In this document: positions 1-12,145 of the stretch, one piece after another | How positions within the stretch are numbered: the first letter of the stretch is position 1 | How the letters are laid out: each line of letters opens with the position of its first letter | Source: Quercus robur | Lineage: Eukaryota; Streptophyta; Magnoliopsida; Fagales; Fagaceae | Direction: 5' to 3' | NCBI RefSeq assembly: GCF_932294415.1 | Contig: NC_065539.1 | Span: 54,083,501 to 54,147,500, forward strand | Length of the DNA: 64,000 nucleotides | Notes under the pieces: generated by a model | The model's database searches: none | Told to the model about the DNA's origin: nothing | What the model saw: only the letters and a program-made list of their open reading frames with translations | Made by a program: the position numbers and the translations under genes

Positions 1-2884
1 AATGTTTCTCCAGCTCATTACGGTAAGAGAAGCAACCATTGATATATATATATATTACACAAAAGAATTACCAATCAAAAAGAACCATAACCATAACCTG
101 TTCATTCCATAATTCACAACTTTCTCATAACATCAGTACACCAAACCAACATGTTAACCACACTACTTTCTCATGATCATATTCACAGAAGAAGACCTTG
201 ATCCATGTAGAAAACCTATTATATAGGGGTGGGACCATATTGGTCCACTCCAATTTCTCATATGCCATATTCCTTAAATCAGGCCTTCACTCTCAAAAGG
301 ACTCAAATCATGGTAGCAGTTGTTGTCACACCACAGAAGACACTATGAAGCGGTGTGCAGCTTTTGCAGTTTTGAAATCTTTTCAAATCGTATAGCCATT
401 TGTAAACGAAAGGCGTTAAATGCTACAAACCCAAAATCCCACTAGGCAGTTATAAAGCAAATGGAATGAGAAATGAAAAAAAAAAAAAAAAAAAAATCCA
501 TAGACCACCATATCAAGAATTCAGAGAGTAAAATCCAAAAAACAAAAGCTTATAAAACAAATATTAGGGAAAAAATTTCAAGTTTCAAAACCACAACCAT
601 AATGCCATCCAAAACTAAAAATAGATGGACATTTAAATAAATAACCTTAATGTAAAAAGACACACACACACAGAGAAAAGTCCAAAGTTGGTAAAGCAGA
701 CCTAGCCAAAAAGGAAAATCAAAGAAACAAACACAAACATAACTAAACCAATTAGAAGGGGATTGCAATTTGCAAATCAATATGGTCTGAATTTCTAAAT
801 AAACCAAGCTAATAACAGGGCATCAAATTTATAGGTTTTCAAGTTTCCAATGAGCTTAATATGTCAACCACTTAATCTGATGCCTCTATTTAGACTCAAA
901 TCTTCAAATTTATTGAATTAGGCAATAACAGGCCAGCCCTTTAATTCTATGCTAGATGTTCGGTCCATGATGGCCAATTAGGATACCTGTTCTATTAGCT
1001 TCATTAAGCTTTCATTATAGATCTTGCTGCCAATGAGTTGTCCAGTAATGTGATAATCTTTTCATCCAACTCGTTTTGGAAATAGTTGAAAAACTACTAT
1101 CAGGAAACCATCTCACCCATGGGGAGCATACCATGAAAATAAAGTCTTTATATGCAGGAAAATGGAGCAAGGGTAAATCCACTCATTCATCAATATACAC
1201 ACATTCCATATTGCACAATTCTGACGCATATTAGAAGTCTCTGGTCTCCTATTCCAGAAAGTTTTTATTACTTACATCTAGGAAAATTAAGTGGAATGTG
1301 AAAAATGAGCTGACAGTTTCTTTAGTGTGAAACTTTTTTTCTCATGGACAGAATTAGGGTGCTAAATTTTGGATTCTTAAGGATCAGCTCCCCACCCCCC
1401 CTTTTTTTTGTTCCCAAAGTTTTACAATTTGGAAAGTTCAATTAGATGTTTTAAGCTGATGTCTCTTCCAATCAGGTTGCCTATTTAATAGCACCACCAT
1501 TGGGTCAAATTTATCATGATAAATATAAACTTAAATTATTTCAGAAACTATATATCTAATTATATATGCTAAAAAGAACCATCTATAAATAGGAAAAAAA
1601 TAAAAAGATAACAGAGGGTGAGTGGTATTACCCATCAAGAAAATAATTTGGATCACAGCCTTCTAATAACCTGTCCAAGTTTTCTTTAATAATAATATAC
1701 ACCAAAAGAGGTTGGACATTGGTGTAATGGCAAATGCCCTTTGCCCAAGTAATGCGTTATGGGTTTTAGTCTGAGAATCATTCTCTCCAAAATTGGGGAT
1801 AAGGTTATCTACTAACCACCTCTCTCAAACCCCACAAAAGTGGGGAACCTTATGCATTGGTACAACCTTTTTATTTTTATTTTTTATAATATTATACACT
1901 AGAACTATTGAAATTATACATTCATAATTATAGAAGAGTAGAATCATTTATCATAAGGGGGATATACTAGAACGAAGCAGATATCAATTAGGTTCACCTA
2001 AAGGTAAAGGTACCCGTAGCAAATATCACAATTCGCAAAGGGGTAAACTCTATCATTACGTGTTCTGTGCAAATGGTAAAACAAGTTCCCATTCCAATTC
2101 CGGTTTGCATATGACAATGATTGATGTTTCAGAATTCATCAGGTCAAGGGTTGGCTGTTTTCTTATTTTAATAAAATTTTCATTACTTATAAAAAAAATA
2201 CATCAGGTCAATGCTTACAATACACTAATCAACATATTCATTTCCACATAAAAATGAGTAAATACTTTAATTCATAAACTAGATTACTAAAGGGAATACA
2301 TATATTTTCTGTAACTCTAATACAACTACACAAGTATCAAGGACATTAGGATGCTTATCATTTTACTCAACAATAGCATTGAGATCACCATCAACAAGAA
2401 AATAATCAGCTACTCAGGCTTTAACAGCTTGTTTGTGATCAAAAGGTCCAAACAACAATCAAATAGATTGAATGTATCTAGCTTAACACAAAACACAAAG
2501 CAGTCCAAATTAAATCTACTAACTTATAAGCCATTTAAAATCACTTGCAACATTTTTTTTTTTGATAAGTGTCCAGGTGAAAATAAGATATTTATACCTA
2601 ATAATTGCAGGAATTCCCAAGCAGTTATTTTGCTTGATAAATATCATGTCAGTGACTTCCCAGTTCAATCAATCAGTTTTTCAACATCATCAGCCTATCA
2701 ACTTGAGAGCTTCAAATCCAGCTCTAAATAATTTATTTTCCAACTTTTTCATCTCCTCAATCATAATACATACAACAAAACTAGTCCATCTAGGGAAATA
2801 AAAATGGTCTCTTGATTTCTCATATCTCAACACGTACTCTTTCAATACAGCTACATGAATATATTCAACTTGGCCCAACAAAAG
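1..2884 (-). other. Duplicated RPL20 intron sequence, no exon
   Basis: This stretch is the unit 1 counterpart of 25378-28320, which is the large intron of the intact RPL20 gene in unit 2. I see no RPL20 exon here. Exon 2 would lie left of position 1, and exon 1 is missing because homology stops near 2884 and an ARF gene piece follows. About 230-270 bp around 780-1010 is unrelated to the matching part of unit 2 (26275-26540), and unit 2 has about 115 bp near 25495-25600 that is absent here. Open frames in it are short and chance-like. Confidence 0.75.
1706..1885 (+). mobile_element. tRNA-derived SINE (Au-like), unit 1 copy
   Basis: The element begins gaggttggacattggtgta, which contains an A-box-like TGGTGTAATGG. 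A degenerate B-box-like ggttttagtctgagaatc follows, and the element ends in an accttttta tract. This layout matches the plant Au SINE family. Imperfect flanking repeats (aataatatacac on the left, taatattatacac on the right) look like target-site duplications. The same insertion sits at the matching place in unit 2, so it predates the duplication. Confidence 0.7.
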
Positions 2885-2906
2885 TAAGAACAGAGGATGC
2901 TCAGAC

Positions 2907-3356
2907 ATAGGATTTTAGAAGGAAGATCATACGCTGGCAATTGTTGCTTAGACACTTGATTCGTCGTCGCCTCAACCTATACATATTGTAATTCAATCCA
3001 AAAAAAAAAAAAAAAAAAAAACCCACCATTAATAATCAAATATATATATAAATTTGTACTTTATTGTATGAAAAAATATAATAAAAACTAGCATAATCGC
3101 ACGCGCTACCTTTTCGATATGGCCTTGAGGAAAATAGAAAACGAGTTCTCCTTGACGAGGAACAGTGACCAAAGGTCCAGCACAAGCATGCCATAGCTCC
3201 TTGTATATCGCATCCTCTGAATCTAAATCATACACACCGAAAATGTTACATTACAAATTCAAATGATTAATCAGATTGCAAGTTGATTCAAAATTCAAAA
3301 CCCTTGGAATTTAGACCAAAAACTTTACCGGTGACAGGAAAACTCGAAGAAGCCAT
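2907..3356 (-). pseudogene. 5' fragment of an auxin response factor gene (ARF2-like), three exons
   Basis: Three minus-strand exons splice cleanly. Exon 1 is 3329-3356 (MASSSFPVT, donor gtaaag), exon 2 is 3110-3222 (acceptor atttag, donor gtagcg) and exon 3 starts at 2976 (acceptor tatag). The joined reading gives the start of an ARF B3 region: [18 protein letters not shown], then a segment ending [10 protein letters not shown], then VEATTNQVSKQQLPAYDLPS and KILC. ARFs of the ARF1/ARF2 clade have the same order and the same intron after HIEQ. Homology stops near 2907, inside the exon that should continue RVINV, so the B3 domain and everything downstream are missing. The introns are kept, so this is a piece of genomic DNA and not a retrocopy. 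It occupies the place of RPL20 exon 1 in unit 1. A truncated transcript is possible but a working ARF is not. Confidence 0.85.
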
Positions 3357-4800
3357 TTTTCTCTCGAAGAAAATTCAACATGTAAGAATCAGGCCTTATT
3401 GTATGATCGATCTGTTCTTACTTTTCGAATGTGAGTTACTGAGTTTTTGTTTCAGATTATGGAGATTTGATTAGCTTTCAAGTGCCCCAGTTCGATCTAT
3501 ATTTTATTGTTCCGTATCTGATCTTTGACTAGTAATGAGCTTTTTTTTTTCTTTTTTTTGGGTCAAATTCTATTCGAGCAAAAATTCTCTGTGGCTCAGC
3601 AGTTGATCACATTACATCTTTTTTGCATCTGCTTTTGTTGAGCATTATTTTTTCTTCTTCACCCAAAACACTCCGTATTACACTTTTCTGGATAATGTTT
3701 TTTTGTAGACGGTTCAGTACTGAGGAGCAAGTGTGGTGGTCTTTGAAGACTGAGCTGACATAGGCAAGAGAGAGAGATGTCAAGGGAGTTGGTGGTAGGA
3801 CTTTGAATGATGGTGCACTTTCTTTATTTCTGAGTGTGTGTGTGTGTTTTTAATTTATGAATTTTAGATGGCTTTAACATAGGCAATAGATTAAATTCAT
3901 TGTCTAAAAATTACCACTAGAATTATTGGCTTTACATAGGCAATTAACAAATATTGGGCTCTTTCTGAAAGGGCATCTTGAGAAACTAATAAAATGTCTT
4001 GATGACAAAAGGCCAAGCAATGAGTTTTGTAAATTATGCTACCTTTATATTGCCTTATAATTTTTTTATTTTTTTAATCTTTAGTTTAGAAGGCATTACT
4101 TCTCTGCAACAATTATTTATTCACTGTTTTCATTGTTTTATTGTTTTAACTCCATAAGGCCCTATTTGACTAGGCTAGATAAGTTCTTTTTAAGCATTCA
4201 GCTGTTTTGATGTCCTTATATTGGTATTAATTAGATTACCAATTTAAAGTGGAGTTGTTAAAACCTGTTGGTCTAGATATTTATTTGGGATCTCTTTCAA
4301 TACAATCCCTATTAAGACAGCCTTTTTTTTTTTTTTTTTTAATTTTTAAATATATTTTATTTTATTTTATGGGTCCTATTAAGACAACATTGATCCTGCA
4401 TTGTCTCACATTTTAGCATTATAAGGTCTTGGAATCTCCCTTGGGGGCAGTTGCGTGTCTAACATGTTTGTGTGAGAGAGAGAGAGGCTTATAAATTAGC
4501 ACGTGGGTGGAATTTACACTACCAAGAACTATTAGTTCAGTTTATTGTCAGTGTGAACTAGATGATTCTTTTCCTTGGATTTAAAATGATTTCTTGTTCA
4601 TTTACTTTGAAAATTTTCAAGCATGGAATCCTAAGTTACCTCTATTTAGGATTCTTCCTGTTCATCCTTGGCTAAGTTGCCTTGGTAATGGTGGAAAGAG
4701 AATTCATAAAGCCTACTATGTACAAACATCTTTGAAGACATGTTTGTACAGCTCTATTATTTAGATACAATTATTAAACATTGCTTTTCATGTGTTTAAA

Positions 4801-5126
4801 TTTTGGGTAAAATACTATTTTGGTCCCTAAACTTTATTAAAAGTTTGTTTTTCATCCCTAATCTTTAAAAAGTTCTTTTTTCATCCTTAAACTTTGTAAA
4901 GACTTTTTTCAATAGCTTAGAGACAAAAGTAGAAATGAAAAAAGAACTTTTTTCAATAATTTAGGAATGAAAAAAGATATATTTTTTTTTAAGTTTAAGG
5001 ATAGAAATAACACATTTTCAATAGTTTAGGGACAAAATACAAACTTTTCAATAGTTTAGAGACAAAAAACGAACTTCTTAAATTTTAGGGATGAAAAACC
5101 AACTTTTGGTAAACTTTTTCTAATTC
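4801..5126. mobile_element. MITE-like inverted repeat (ggtccctaaacttt type), block B copy 1
   Basis: The left part reads gggtaaaatactattttggt followed by ccctaaacttt. The right part is its degenerate reverse complement, with several tagggacaaa and tagggatgaaaa segments between. This is a widespread class of plant inverted-repeat element. The same element lies at 10597-10872 and 31568-31890, so it was in block B before either duplication. Confidence 0.6.
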
Positions 5127-5245
5127 TTTGTTCCCATCAATGCCAATGAGAAATGTTCTCGAGGCTTGAAGATGGGTTTTCTAATTTTTTATATAATTTT
5201 TACATAGGCTATAAGTCATCTTCATTGGGTAGGATAAGAAAGAAA

Positions 5246-5300
5246 ATGGCGGATGAGAATCAAGTGATTACTTGCCACACTGTTGAGGCTTACGAAAATG
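5246..5300 (+). pseudogene. Orphan thioredoxin h-like first exon
   Basis: The 55 bp from an ATG translate to MADENQVITCHTVEAYEN and end at a possible donor (aaaatg|gtattt). Plant h-type thioredoxins begin with a very similar segment (consensus-like MAEEGQVIACHTVEAW) that often ends near the first intron. No WCGPC active-site exon could be found downstream in this window, so the fragment cannot make a thioredoxin fold. It sits in block B, and its counterpart at 32011-32065 is also open. The third block B copy has only a remnant near 11079. The match is short, so the assignment is moderate. Confidence 0.5.
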
Positions 5301-7385
5301 GTATTTTGACTACTATTCTTCGTTTTTATTTCTGTGTGTGAGTGTGTATTGTCATTAAAAGGGCTTTTGTTAAAAACTAAGCCAAAAATACATTTATACA
5401 CACACAAAAAAAAAAAAAAAAAAAAACAAGGAAGCCAAAAATACAAAGTGGGCATAAAATGTAATAGGTTAAGCAGGTATCAATAATAAAAAAATATATC
5501 TTCATTGTAGATGATTGTAGGTATTTGATGAAGAGCTTCATTTAAAGTGACTGACATCATTCATTATGGAAATTTAACCTTTGGGTTAATGCATTAGCAA
5601 AACCTAACTACTTTGGTTGGAAAATTATGATTTTTGTATTTACTCTTGGGAGATTTTGAACAACAGATTGTATCTTTAAGTCATATATAGGTTCAAAGAA
5701 TCAATATTAGTTACATAGATAAACATAGATTGTATCTTTAAGTCATATATAGGTTCTAAGAATCAATCTTAGTTACATAGATAAACATTGATCGGAGGAG
5801 TTTTTATAATTCATTTGTTAATTTTGTAGATTATTTAAGTTTTCAATTGTAATAAAAATTTTATATGAATGTGATTAGCTACCTTTGACATTTATTTTTA
5901 TTTGTAAGTGTTGTAATAAGCGATGATGATTCAAATGGAAGATCTTTCTTCTTCTTTTTCTTTATTTTATTTTATTTTTGCAATCAAAGAGAGTAGCACG
6001 TGCCACTGCTACTAGTTTCTTTGTAAAAAGCTCGTTGGAGGAGTTTATGAGGTAAATGAAAGACAACCACAAAACAAAACTAGTAATAAAGATGAATTTG
6101 GGCCTAGAAATTTAATACAGAAACTGAGAGAAAGTTGATTCCTATAATTAAGGCTATTTTGCTAGGAAAAAAAACCCTCTTAAATTCCTGCCACATATAC
6201 AAATTAAAAGTTACAAAATACCGCACATTGCACTGCTTGAGGCTTTAAATTTTATCCGTTTACTGTGCCATCTACATAGTTCAAAACAAAAACACAGTTA
6301 AATTGAAAGCGACTGAGGGAGAGAGTCTGATAAACACACAGAGAGAGAGAGAGAGAGAGAGACACAGAGAGAGACAGAGAGAGAGAGAGACAGAGAGAGA
6401 CTGAGTCGATTAGGCACAGAGAGTGGAGAGAGAAAAAACTGAGAAATCTGTCCACCAACTGTGTCAAGCTGTAAGACGGTCTAGGCCCCTGCCACGTCAA
6501 GAATAAACAATGCCTCTGATGGGTTCCTATTCTTTCTCTAACTTTTTTTTTTCCCCACAAATTTAAAGTTAAATTAGTTTTGTTATATGTTTTCAAATTT
6601 TACAATTGCGGTTGGATTTTTGTTCCAGAAATTAGGGTTAAGGAAATCAGAAGTATGATATGTGACTATTTTTATTAAATATTTTCGGTAATGGGTTTGT
6701 TTGAATTCTTCTCTTTTGGATTAAATCATTCAATTTCTTTCTCTGCAGAAATGAAGTGGAATCTTTCTACAATCTAGAGTCTCTAATTTAATCAAAGAAA
6801 AGGTACTAATTTCTTTTCCTAATATTCTCTTCGATTATGGTTTGCTGTCAATTTAGGAATTTGGATTCATGACCCTTTTCCTCTCTATTTGATAAAATCA
6901 AGGAGAACCCCTCACAATATGAAAATCCTACCTGAGTTTTAATGGCCTCTTATCTGTTCTGTTTTTTGTAAGAAGGGGGGGGGGGAGTGAAATTGTGGGA
7001 TTTTGAAATCTGATAGTATGACTTTCTTTATACTAAGTTTATTGCTTTGTAGATTTTAGTTGATTTTTTTTTTTAAAAGAGACTTTTTAAGTCTTGATTT
7101 TGTTGTTTTTGATGTTGGGTTTTAATGAGTTTAAATTGTGAAATTTGAGAGTATAATGTTCTTTGTACAAAGTTGATTACTTTGTAGGTTGTGGCAAAGA
7201 TTAATTTTCTAAGAGATTCCTAAGCTCTGGTTTCGGTGTTTACAATGTTTTGTTTTATTGGCTTTGCATGTAGTATTACATTCTTGAAAGTTAATTAGGA
7301 ATCTGTTTGATATTGAGAACAAATATTAAACAATAGTAAAAGGAATTGCAGCTAGTTCTAAAGTTTTGTTTTTCTGTTTGTTTCA

Positions 7386-8067
7386 TGTAAGGACACAATT
7401 TGTAACGACCCATAATAATGTTGGGTTCGCACGTAAAAAGGCCCAAACAATATCACTTATAGAGCGTAGGTTTGAAAGGTTAGGCCTTGGTCACTGGACG
7501 GTAGTTCGGGCTGGCTCCGGTCAGCGAATCTCGTCCGAGGAGTTTGGGGAGCTCTATGCTCTTATTATTCTCCTCGTTTCTAGGACACCATGGCTGGGAG
7601 GACGGGTTGTCCCCCCCCCCCCCCCCCCTCTCACACTGCCTCTTTTATCCTTTTATACTGGCATTTATCCTCTCACCTGCGTCCACGTATAAGCTCAATT
7701 TCCTAGGACTTATGACCTGTCCTGTCAGCCCATACCTAGAGTGGTTGGGGGTGGTTGTAAAAGCTGAAGAATATGACTCTGTCAGGTGCAGAGTATTGAA
7801 TGACAGTAATGGCAGCTTTCCCTTTGTCCTTGGTCGTTATACTATCAAGCATCTCCTTCTCTATTGACATTGATATTTTTAGATCTTTTCCCATACTGTT
7901 CCTATACCGTTTTTGCCATTTCTTCCAGGGGGACATCGGATATGCCGAGGACAGAATCATCTTCAGCTGCGTCTCAAGACTATTTGGACTTTTGTTACCC
8001 ATCCTCGGCTCGGGCCTTGGGCCCCAACGTAAAAATGGGCTAGGGCCACAAATTATTGGGCCCCACA
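7386..8067. mobile_element. Solo LTR of an LTR retrotransposon
   Basis: The element starts TGTAAGGACACAATTTG and ends GGGCCCCACA, so it has TG...CA ends. It is bounded by an exact 5-bp target-site duplication TTTCA (7381-7385 and 8068-8072). The matching site in unit 2 (about 34087-34093) is empty and carries one TTTCA. About 682 bp with no internal coding sequence or second terminal repeat indicates a solo LTR left by recombination. It inserted after the segmental duplication. I cannot assign the superfamily. Confidence 0.88.
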
Positions 8068-8888
8068 TTTCAAATTTCAATTATGTTTGTTTGTTTACTT
8101 TGCTAATTATGGATTACTTTTGATATTTAAATACCATGAAATATCAGTAAGTTAAGGGGATAATTGGAGACTCTGTCATGTAGTCACATGAGAAAATTCA
8201 GTAATTTAAGGCTTTACATGGTACTTTACTCAATTGAGATTTTTTCTTCTAAATTTGTGAATGATGGAAGTATATGATTTACCTAAATTAAAGTGTAATA
8301 TATCAAATTCTATTACACATCTTTTTTGCATCTGCTTTTGTTGAGCATTTTTTTTCTTCTTTTTTACCCAAAACTCACTGTATTGGGATAATGTTTTTTT
8401 TTTTTTTTTTTTTTTGGGTAGAGCCAAAACTACGGTTCAGTACTCAAGGGCAAGTGTGGTCTCTGAAGACTGAGCTGACATAGGCAATATAGAGAGATGT
8501 CCAGGGAGATGGTCGTAGGTCTTTGATTGATGGCGCACTTTCTTTATTTCTTTTTCTTTTTATTTTTTTTTAATGAATTTTAGATGGCTTTAACATAGGC
8601 AATAGATTCAACTGAGTGTAAAAATTACCACTAGAATGATTGGCTTTACATAGGCAATTAACAAATATTGGGCTCTTTCTGAAAGGCATCTTGACAAACT
8701 AATAAAATGTCTTGATGACAAAAGGCCAAGCAATGGGTCTTCTAAATTATGCTATGTTTATGTTGGCTTATAATTTTTTTTTTAAATCTTTAGAAGGCAC
8801 TACTTCTCTGCAACAATTATTTATTCATTATTTTCAATGTTTTAACTCTATAACTCATTTTTAAGCATTCAATGCTTTAACTCTATAA

Positions 8889-9768
8889 GAGCATTCACAT
8901 CCGGTATTTACAAAAAATTCTATTTTACCATCTCAAAACTCACTTTATCATTTATACCATACAATTTTTCAACACTTCCAACATCTCAACTTTTATTTTC
9001 TTATTCTACTCATTAAAATAATATATCTACCCAATAAAATAATATATTCCCAAAATATATCTATTCTCTCCCATCTCTCTCCTCTCTCTAATTTTTACCT
9101 CTCTTCCACTGAAACCAAACCTGGCAGAAATCACTGTCCAAAAACCATGTAGAAATCCAAACACGGCAAACCCAAACAAAACCCATGGCAAACCCACAGT
9201 CCAACGCCGATCTCCACACCACACCCAAACACCGACTACCCACGCCAATCCGAACCCATGCAACCCACGACAAGCCTAAACAAAACCCCGGCAAACCCAC
9301 AGCCCAACGCTAATCTCCACACCACACCCAAACACCGATCTCTGCGCCAAACCCCAAACGTCGATCTCCACGCCACCACACTAATCTGCAACAAGAGAGA
9401 GAAGAAAAATAATGAGTAGGTGGTGGTTTGCCATGGCCGGTGATAGTGGGTCAGGCCATGGTGTGGTAGCTATGGAGTTTTGAGTTTGAAGAGAAGGAGT
9501 GAGTGGGGACTGAAAGGAGAGGGAGAATCATAGATTGAGAGATGGAGAGAGAGACGTGAGACAGAGAGAGGAATTGACACAATAAAATATTACTTTTTTG
9601 TTTTAGAATTGTGCTACAGTGCAATTCTAAAGGTAGAATTGCACTCTAGCACTATTGCAAAAAATTTGCAATAGTTGAGTTTTACAATTCCGAATGAAGC
9701 ATGGTTTTTGTGTGAACATGGTAAAGTTGCTCTAGATATGGCATTTAGCATGCCCAGTGCAGATGCTC
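8889..9768. mobile_element. Non-autonomous DNA element with GAGCATTC-type ends
   Basis: The left end GAGCATTCACATCCGG matches the reverse complement of the right end (GAGCATCTGCACTGG). The element interrupts block B copy 2, whose other copies (near 4200 and 30975) lack it, so it inserted after that copy arose. The interior has a roughly 60 bp segment duplicated at about 9178-9237 and 9281-9340, then a purine-rich tract. A related end sequence occurs in the element at 18878-19645. I see no clear target-site duplication and no transposase. Confidence 0.7.
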
Positions 9769-10596
9769 TTTGGCATTTTTAAATAGCTGGCCTATGAGAA
9801 ATTAGATTACCAATTTAAGGTGGAGTTTTTGACACCTGTTGGTCGAGATATTTATTTGAGATCTCTTTCAATACAATCCCTATAAAGACAACATTTTTTT
9901 TTTCTATAGGTTCTATTAAGACAACATTGATCCTGCATTATCTCACATTTTAGCATTATAAGGTCTTGGAATCTCCCTTAGACAGTTGCGTCTCTAACAT
10001 GTTTGTTAGAGAGAGAGAGAGAGAGAGTGAGAGAGGTTTATAAATTAGCACATGGGTGGAATTTACACTAACAAGAACTATTAGTTCAGTTTATTGTCAA
10101 TGTGAACTATATGATTATTTTTCCTCTGATTTAAATGATTTCGTGTTCATTTACTTTGAAAATTTTCTAAGTTACCTCTCTTTAGGATTCTTCCTGTTCA
10201 TCCTTGTCTAAGTTGCCTTGGTAATGGTGGAAAAAGAATTCATAAAGCCTACTATGTCATTATAATAATATACTTACTGTCATAGATGTGGCAAGTTATG
10301 TTTTTGGAGATCTATCTTTGATTTTTGCCTATCTATCCCTCCCTACAAGTTATCCATTGCAATCTTGTCTTGATTTCAAGGTTAATAACAGAGCATTATA
10401 TGATTACTTTGAATTTTTTTTTTAATTACAGAGCATTTGCATTTCCTTTTCTTTTGATATGTTCTATATGTGATTACTTTGAAAGAGTTTGAGTGACTGC
10501 ATCTTCTCCATTTAAATGCTTGTTCCATTTTGTTAAGCACATATTGTACAGCTCTAAAAATAGACATAATTTGCTTTTCACGTGTTTAAGTTTTGG

Positions 10597-10872
10597 GTAA
10601 AATACTATTTTAGTCCCTAAATTTTACCAAAAGTTTATTTTTTGTCTCTAAACTATAAAAAATTCTTTTTTCATTCTTAAACTTTGTAAAGAGATTTTTC
10701 AATAGCTTAGAGACAAAAATAGGCATGAAAAAAAATAACTTTCTTCAATAATTTAGGGATGAAAAAATGATATTTTTTTAAAGTTTAAGGATAGAAATAA
10801 AATATATTTAATGGTTTAGGGATGGAAAATGAATTTCTTAAATTTTAGGAATAAAGAAAAACAAACTTTTTT
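10597..10872. mobile_element. MITE-like inverted repeat, block B copy 2
   Basis: This is the second copy of the inverted-repeat element also seen at 4801-5126 and 31568-31890. It is somewhat shorter through small deletions. It came along with block B and is not a separate insertion. Confidence 0.58.
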
Positions 10873-12053
10873 ACTAATTTGTGCTATTTATTGTTTCAGT
10901 GATGTAGAGAAGGAACCATAGGAAGATTGAGTTTTAGTTCTGATGTTGCTTTGCCTTGTGATTCAGCCTGTGATAATCTTTGAATAGTCTTCTCGAGGCT
11001 TGAAGATGACTTTTTTAATTTTTCATATTGTTTTTACATAGGCCATAAGTCATCTTCATTGGGTAAGGTAAAAAAGAAAATGGTATTTTAACCACCGTTC
11101 TTCATTTTTATTTATTTTTGACAAGCTTCATTTTTATTTATGTGTGTGTATTGTCGTTAAAAGGGCTTTCATGAAAATGGCTTTTGTTAAAAACTAAGCC
11201 AAAAATATATTTATACAAAAAAGAAGAAGCTAAAAATACAAAGGTGGCATAAAATGTAATAAGTTAAGCAAGTACCAATAAAAAAAAACTTCATTTGTAG
11301 ATGATTATTGTAAGTATTTGATAAAGAGTTTCATTTGAAGTGACTGACATCATTCATTAGGAAAATATAACCTTTGGGTTAATGCCTTAGCAAAACCTGG
11401 CTACTTTAGTCGGAAAATGATGATTTCTATATTCATTCTTGAGAAATTTTGAACGATAGTTTGTATCTTTAACTCATATATAGGTTCTAAGAATCAATCT
11501 TAGTTACATAGATAGATAATGATCAAAGGAGTTTTTATAATTCATTTGTAGATTTAGTAGATTATTTAAGTTTTCTGTTGTAATCAAAATTTTATATGAA
11601 TTGGATTAGCTACCTTTGTGATTTATTTTTATTAGTAAGTGTTGTAATAAGTCATGCCATTTATTTTTATTAGTAAGTGTTGTAATAAGTCATGATGATT
11701 CAAATAGAAGATCTTACTTCTTCTTTTTATTTTTTAATTTTTTTAAAAAAATTTGCAATCAAAGAGAGTAGCACATACCACCGCTACTAGTTTCTTTGTA
11801 AAAAGCTCGTAGGAGGAGTTTATAAGGCAAATGACTACCACAAAGCGATAGTAGTAATAAAGTTGAAGTTGGGCTTAGAAATAGAAATAAAGGCAGAGGC
11901 TTCCTTCCCTACTTTGGTCCAATATAGTATAGTCCCACTCCCAACTTTCCACTTTCTCAGCCCACTTATATTATTATTATGTAAATACTAAACACTATCC
12001 CATATCTTCCTTCTTTCCAAAAAAAACCTACTCATATTCTTACTCATTACCCT

Positions 12054-12058
<5 letters not shown>

Positions 12059-12087
<29 letters not shown>
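12059..12087. repeat. CT dinucleotide microsatellite
   Basis: An uninterrupted run of CT repeats lies just before ATGGCAGTTAGC. The unit 2 counterpart near 37282-37296 is shorter. The run sits in a leader-like stretch. Confidence 0.8.
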
Positions 12088-12089
<2 letters not shown>

Positions 12090-12095
12090 GAGAGA

Positions 12096-12145
12096 ATGGC
12101 AGTTAGCAAGCACATTGTGTTGCAGTTCGAAAATCTCATGGTGAG
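12096..12145 (+). other. Possible orphan first coding exon, unknown product
   Basis: After a CT-rich leader, an ATG opens MAVSKHIVLQFENLMV and ends at a consensus donor (gag|gtgagt). Upstream at 11886-12058 there are promoter-like features, but no second exon is recognisable before the convergent Ca2+-ATPase begins at 12757. The unit 2 counterpart (from 37303) has an early stop. I do not recognise the peptide. It may be the start of a gene cut off by rearrangement, or chance. Confidence 0.25.

Larger units (their letters stand above)
3381..8310 (+). repeat. Block B, first copy in unit 1
   Basis: This block matches 30243-34352 of unit 2 and, in its part 3566-6110, the second local copy 8310-11880. 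It is mostly non-coding and holds a MITE-like inverted repeat (4801-5126), an orphan thioredoxin-like exon (5246-5300), a GA-rich microsatellite (about 6340-6410) and a solo LTR (7386-8067) absent from the other copies. Homology with unit 2 begins at a tgtaagaatca that in unit 2 looks like a splice donor after a CT-rich leader, so the block may derive from the first intron of some gene. I could not identify that gene. Confidence 0.75.
8310..11880 (+). repeat. Block B, second (partial) copy in unit 1
   Basis: From about 8310 the sequence jumps back to block B at the equivalent of 3566. It then follows it to the equivalent of 6110, where it joins block C near ttagaaatagaaataaagg. This is a partial local tandem copy. 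It lacks most of the thioredoxin-like exon and has gained a MITE (8889-9768). The stretch of unit 2 at 34353-36076 has no counterpart here, so the rearrangement also removed that part. Confidence 0.78.

Noticed and set aside
6252-6596. Open frame rich in SLSLSL on the minus strand, also at 32981-33269
   Set aside because: It is a translation of a GA microsatellite. The counterpart in the other unit differs in length and frame.
7366-8123. Several overlapping frames of about 110 residues
   Set aside because: They lie inside the solo LTR and its poly-C tract and have no recognisable domain.
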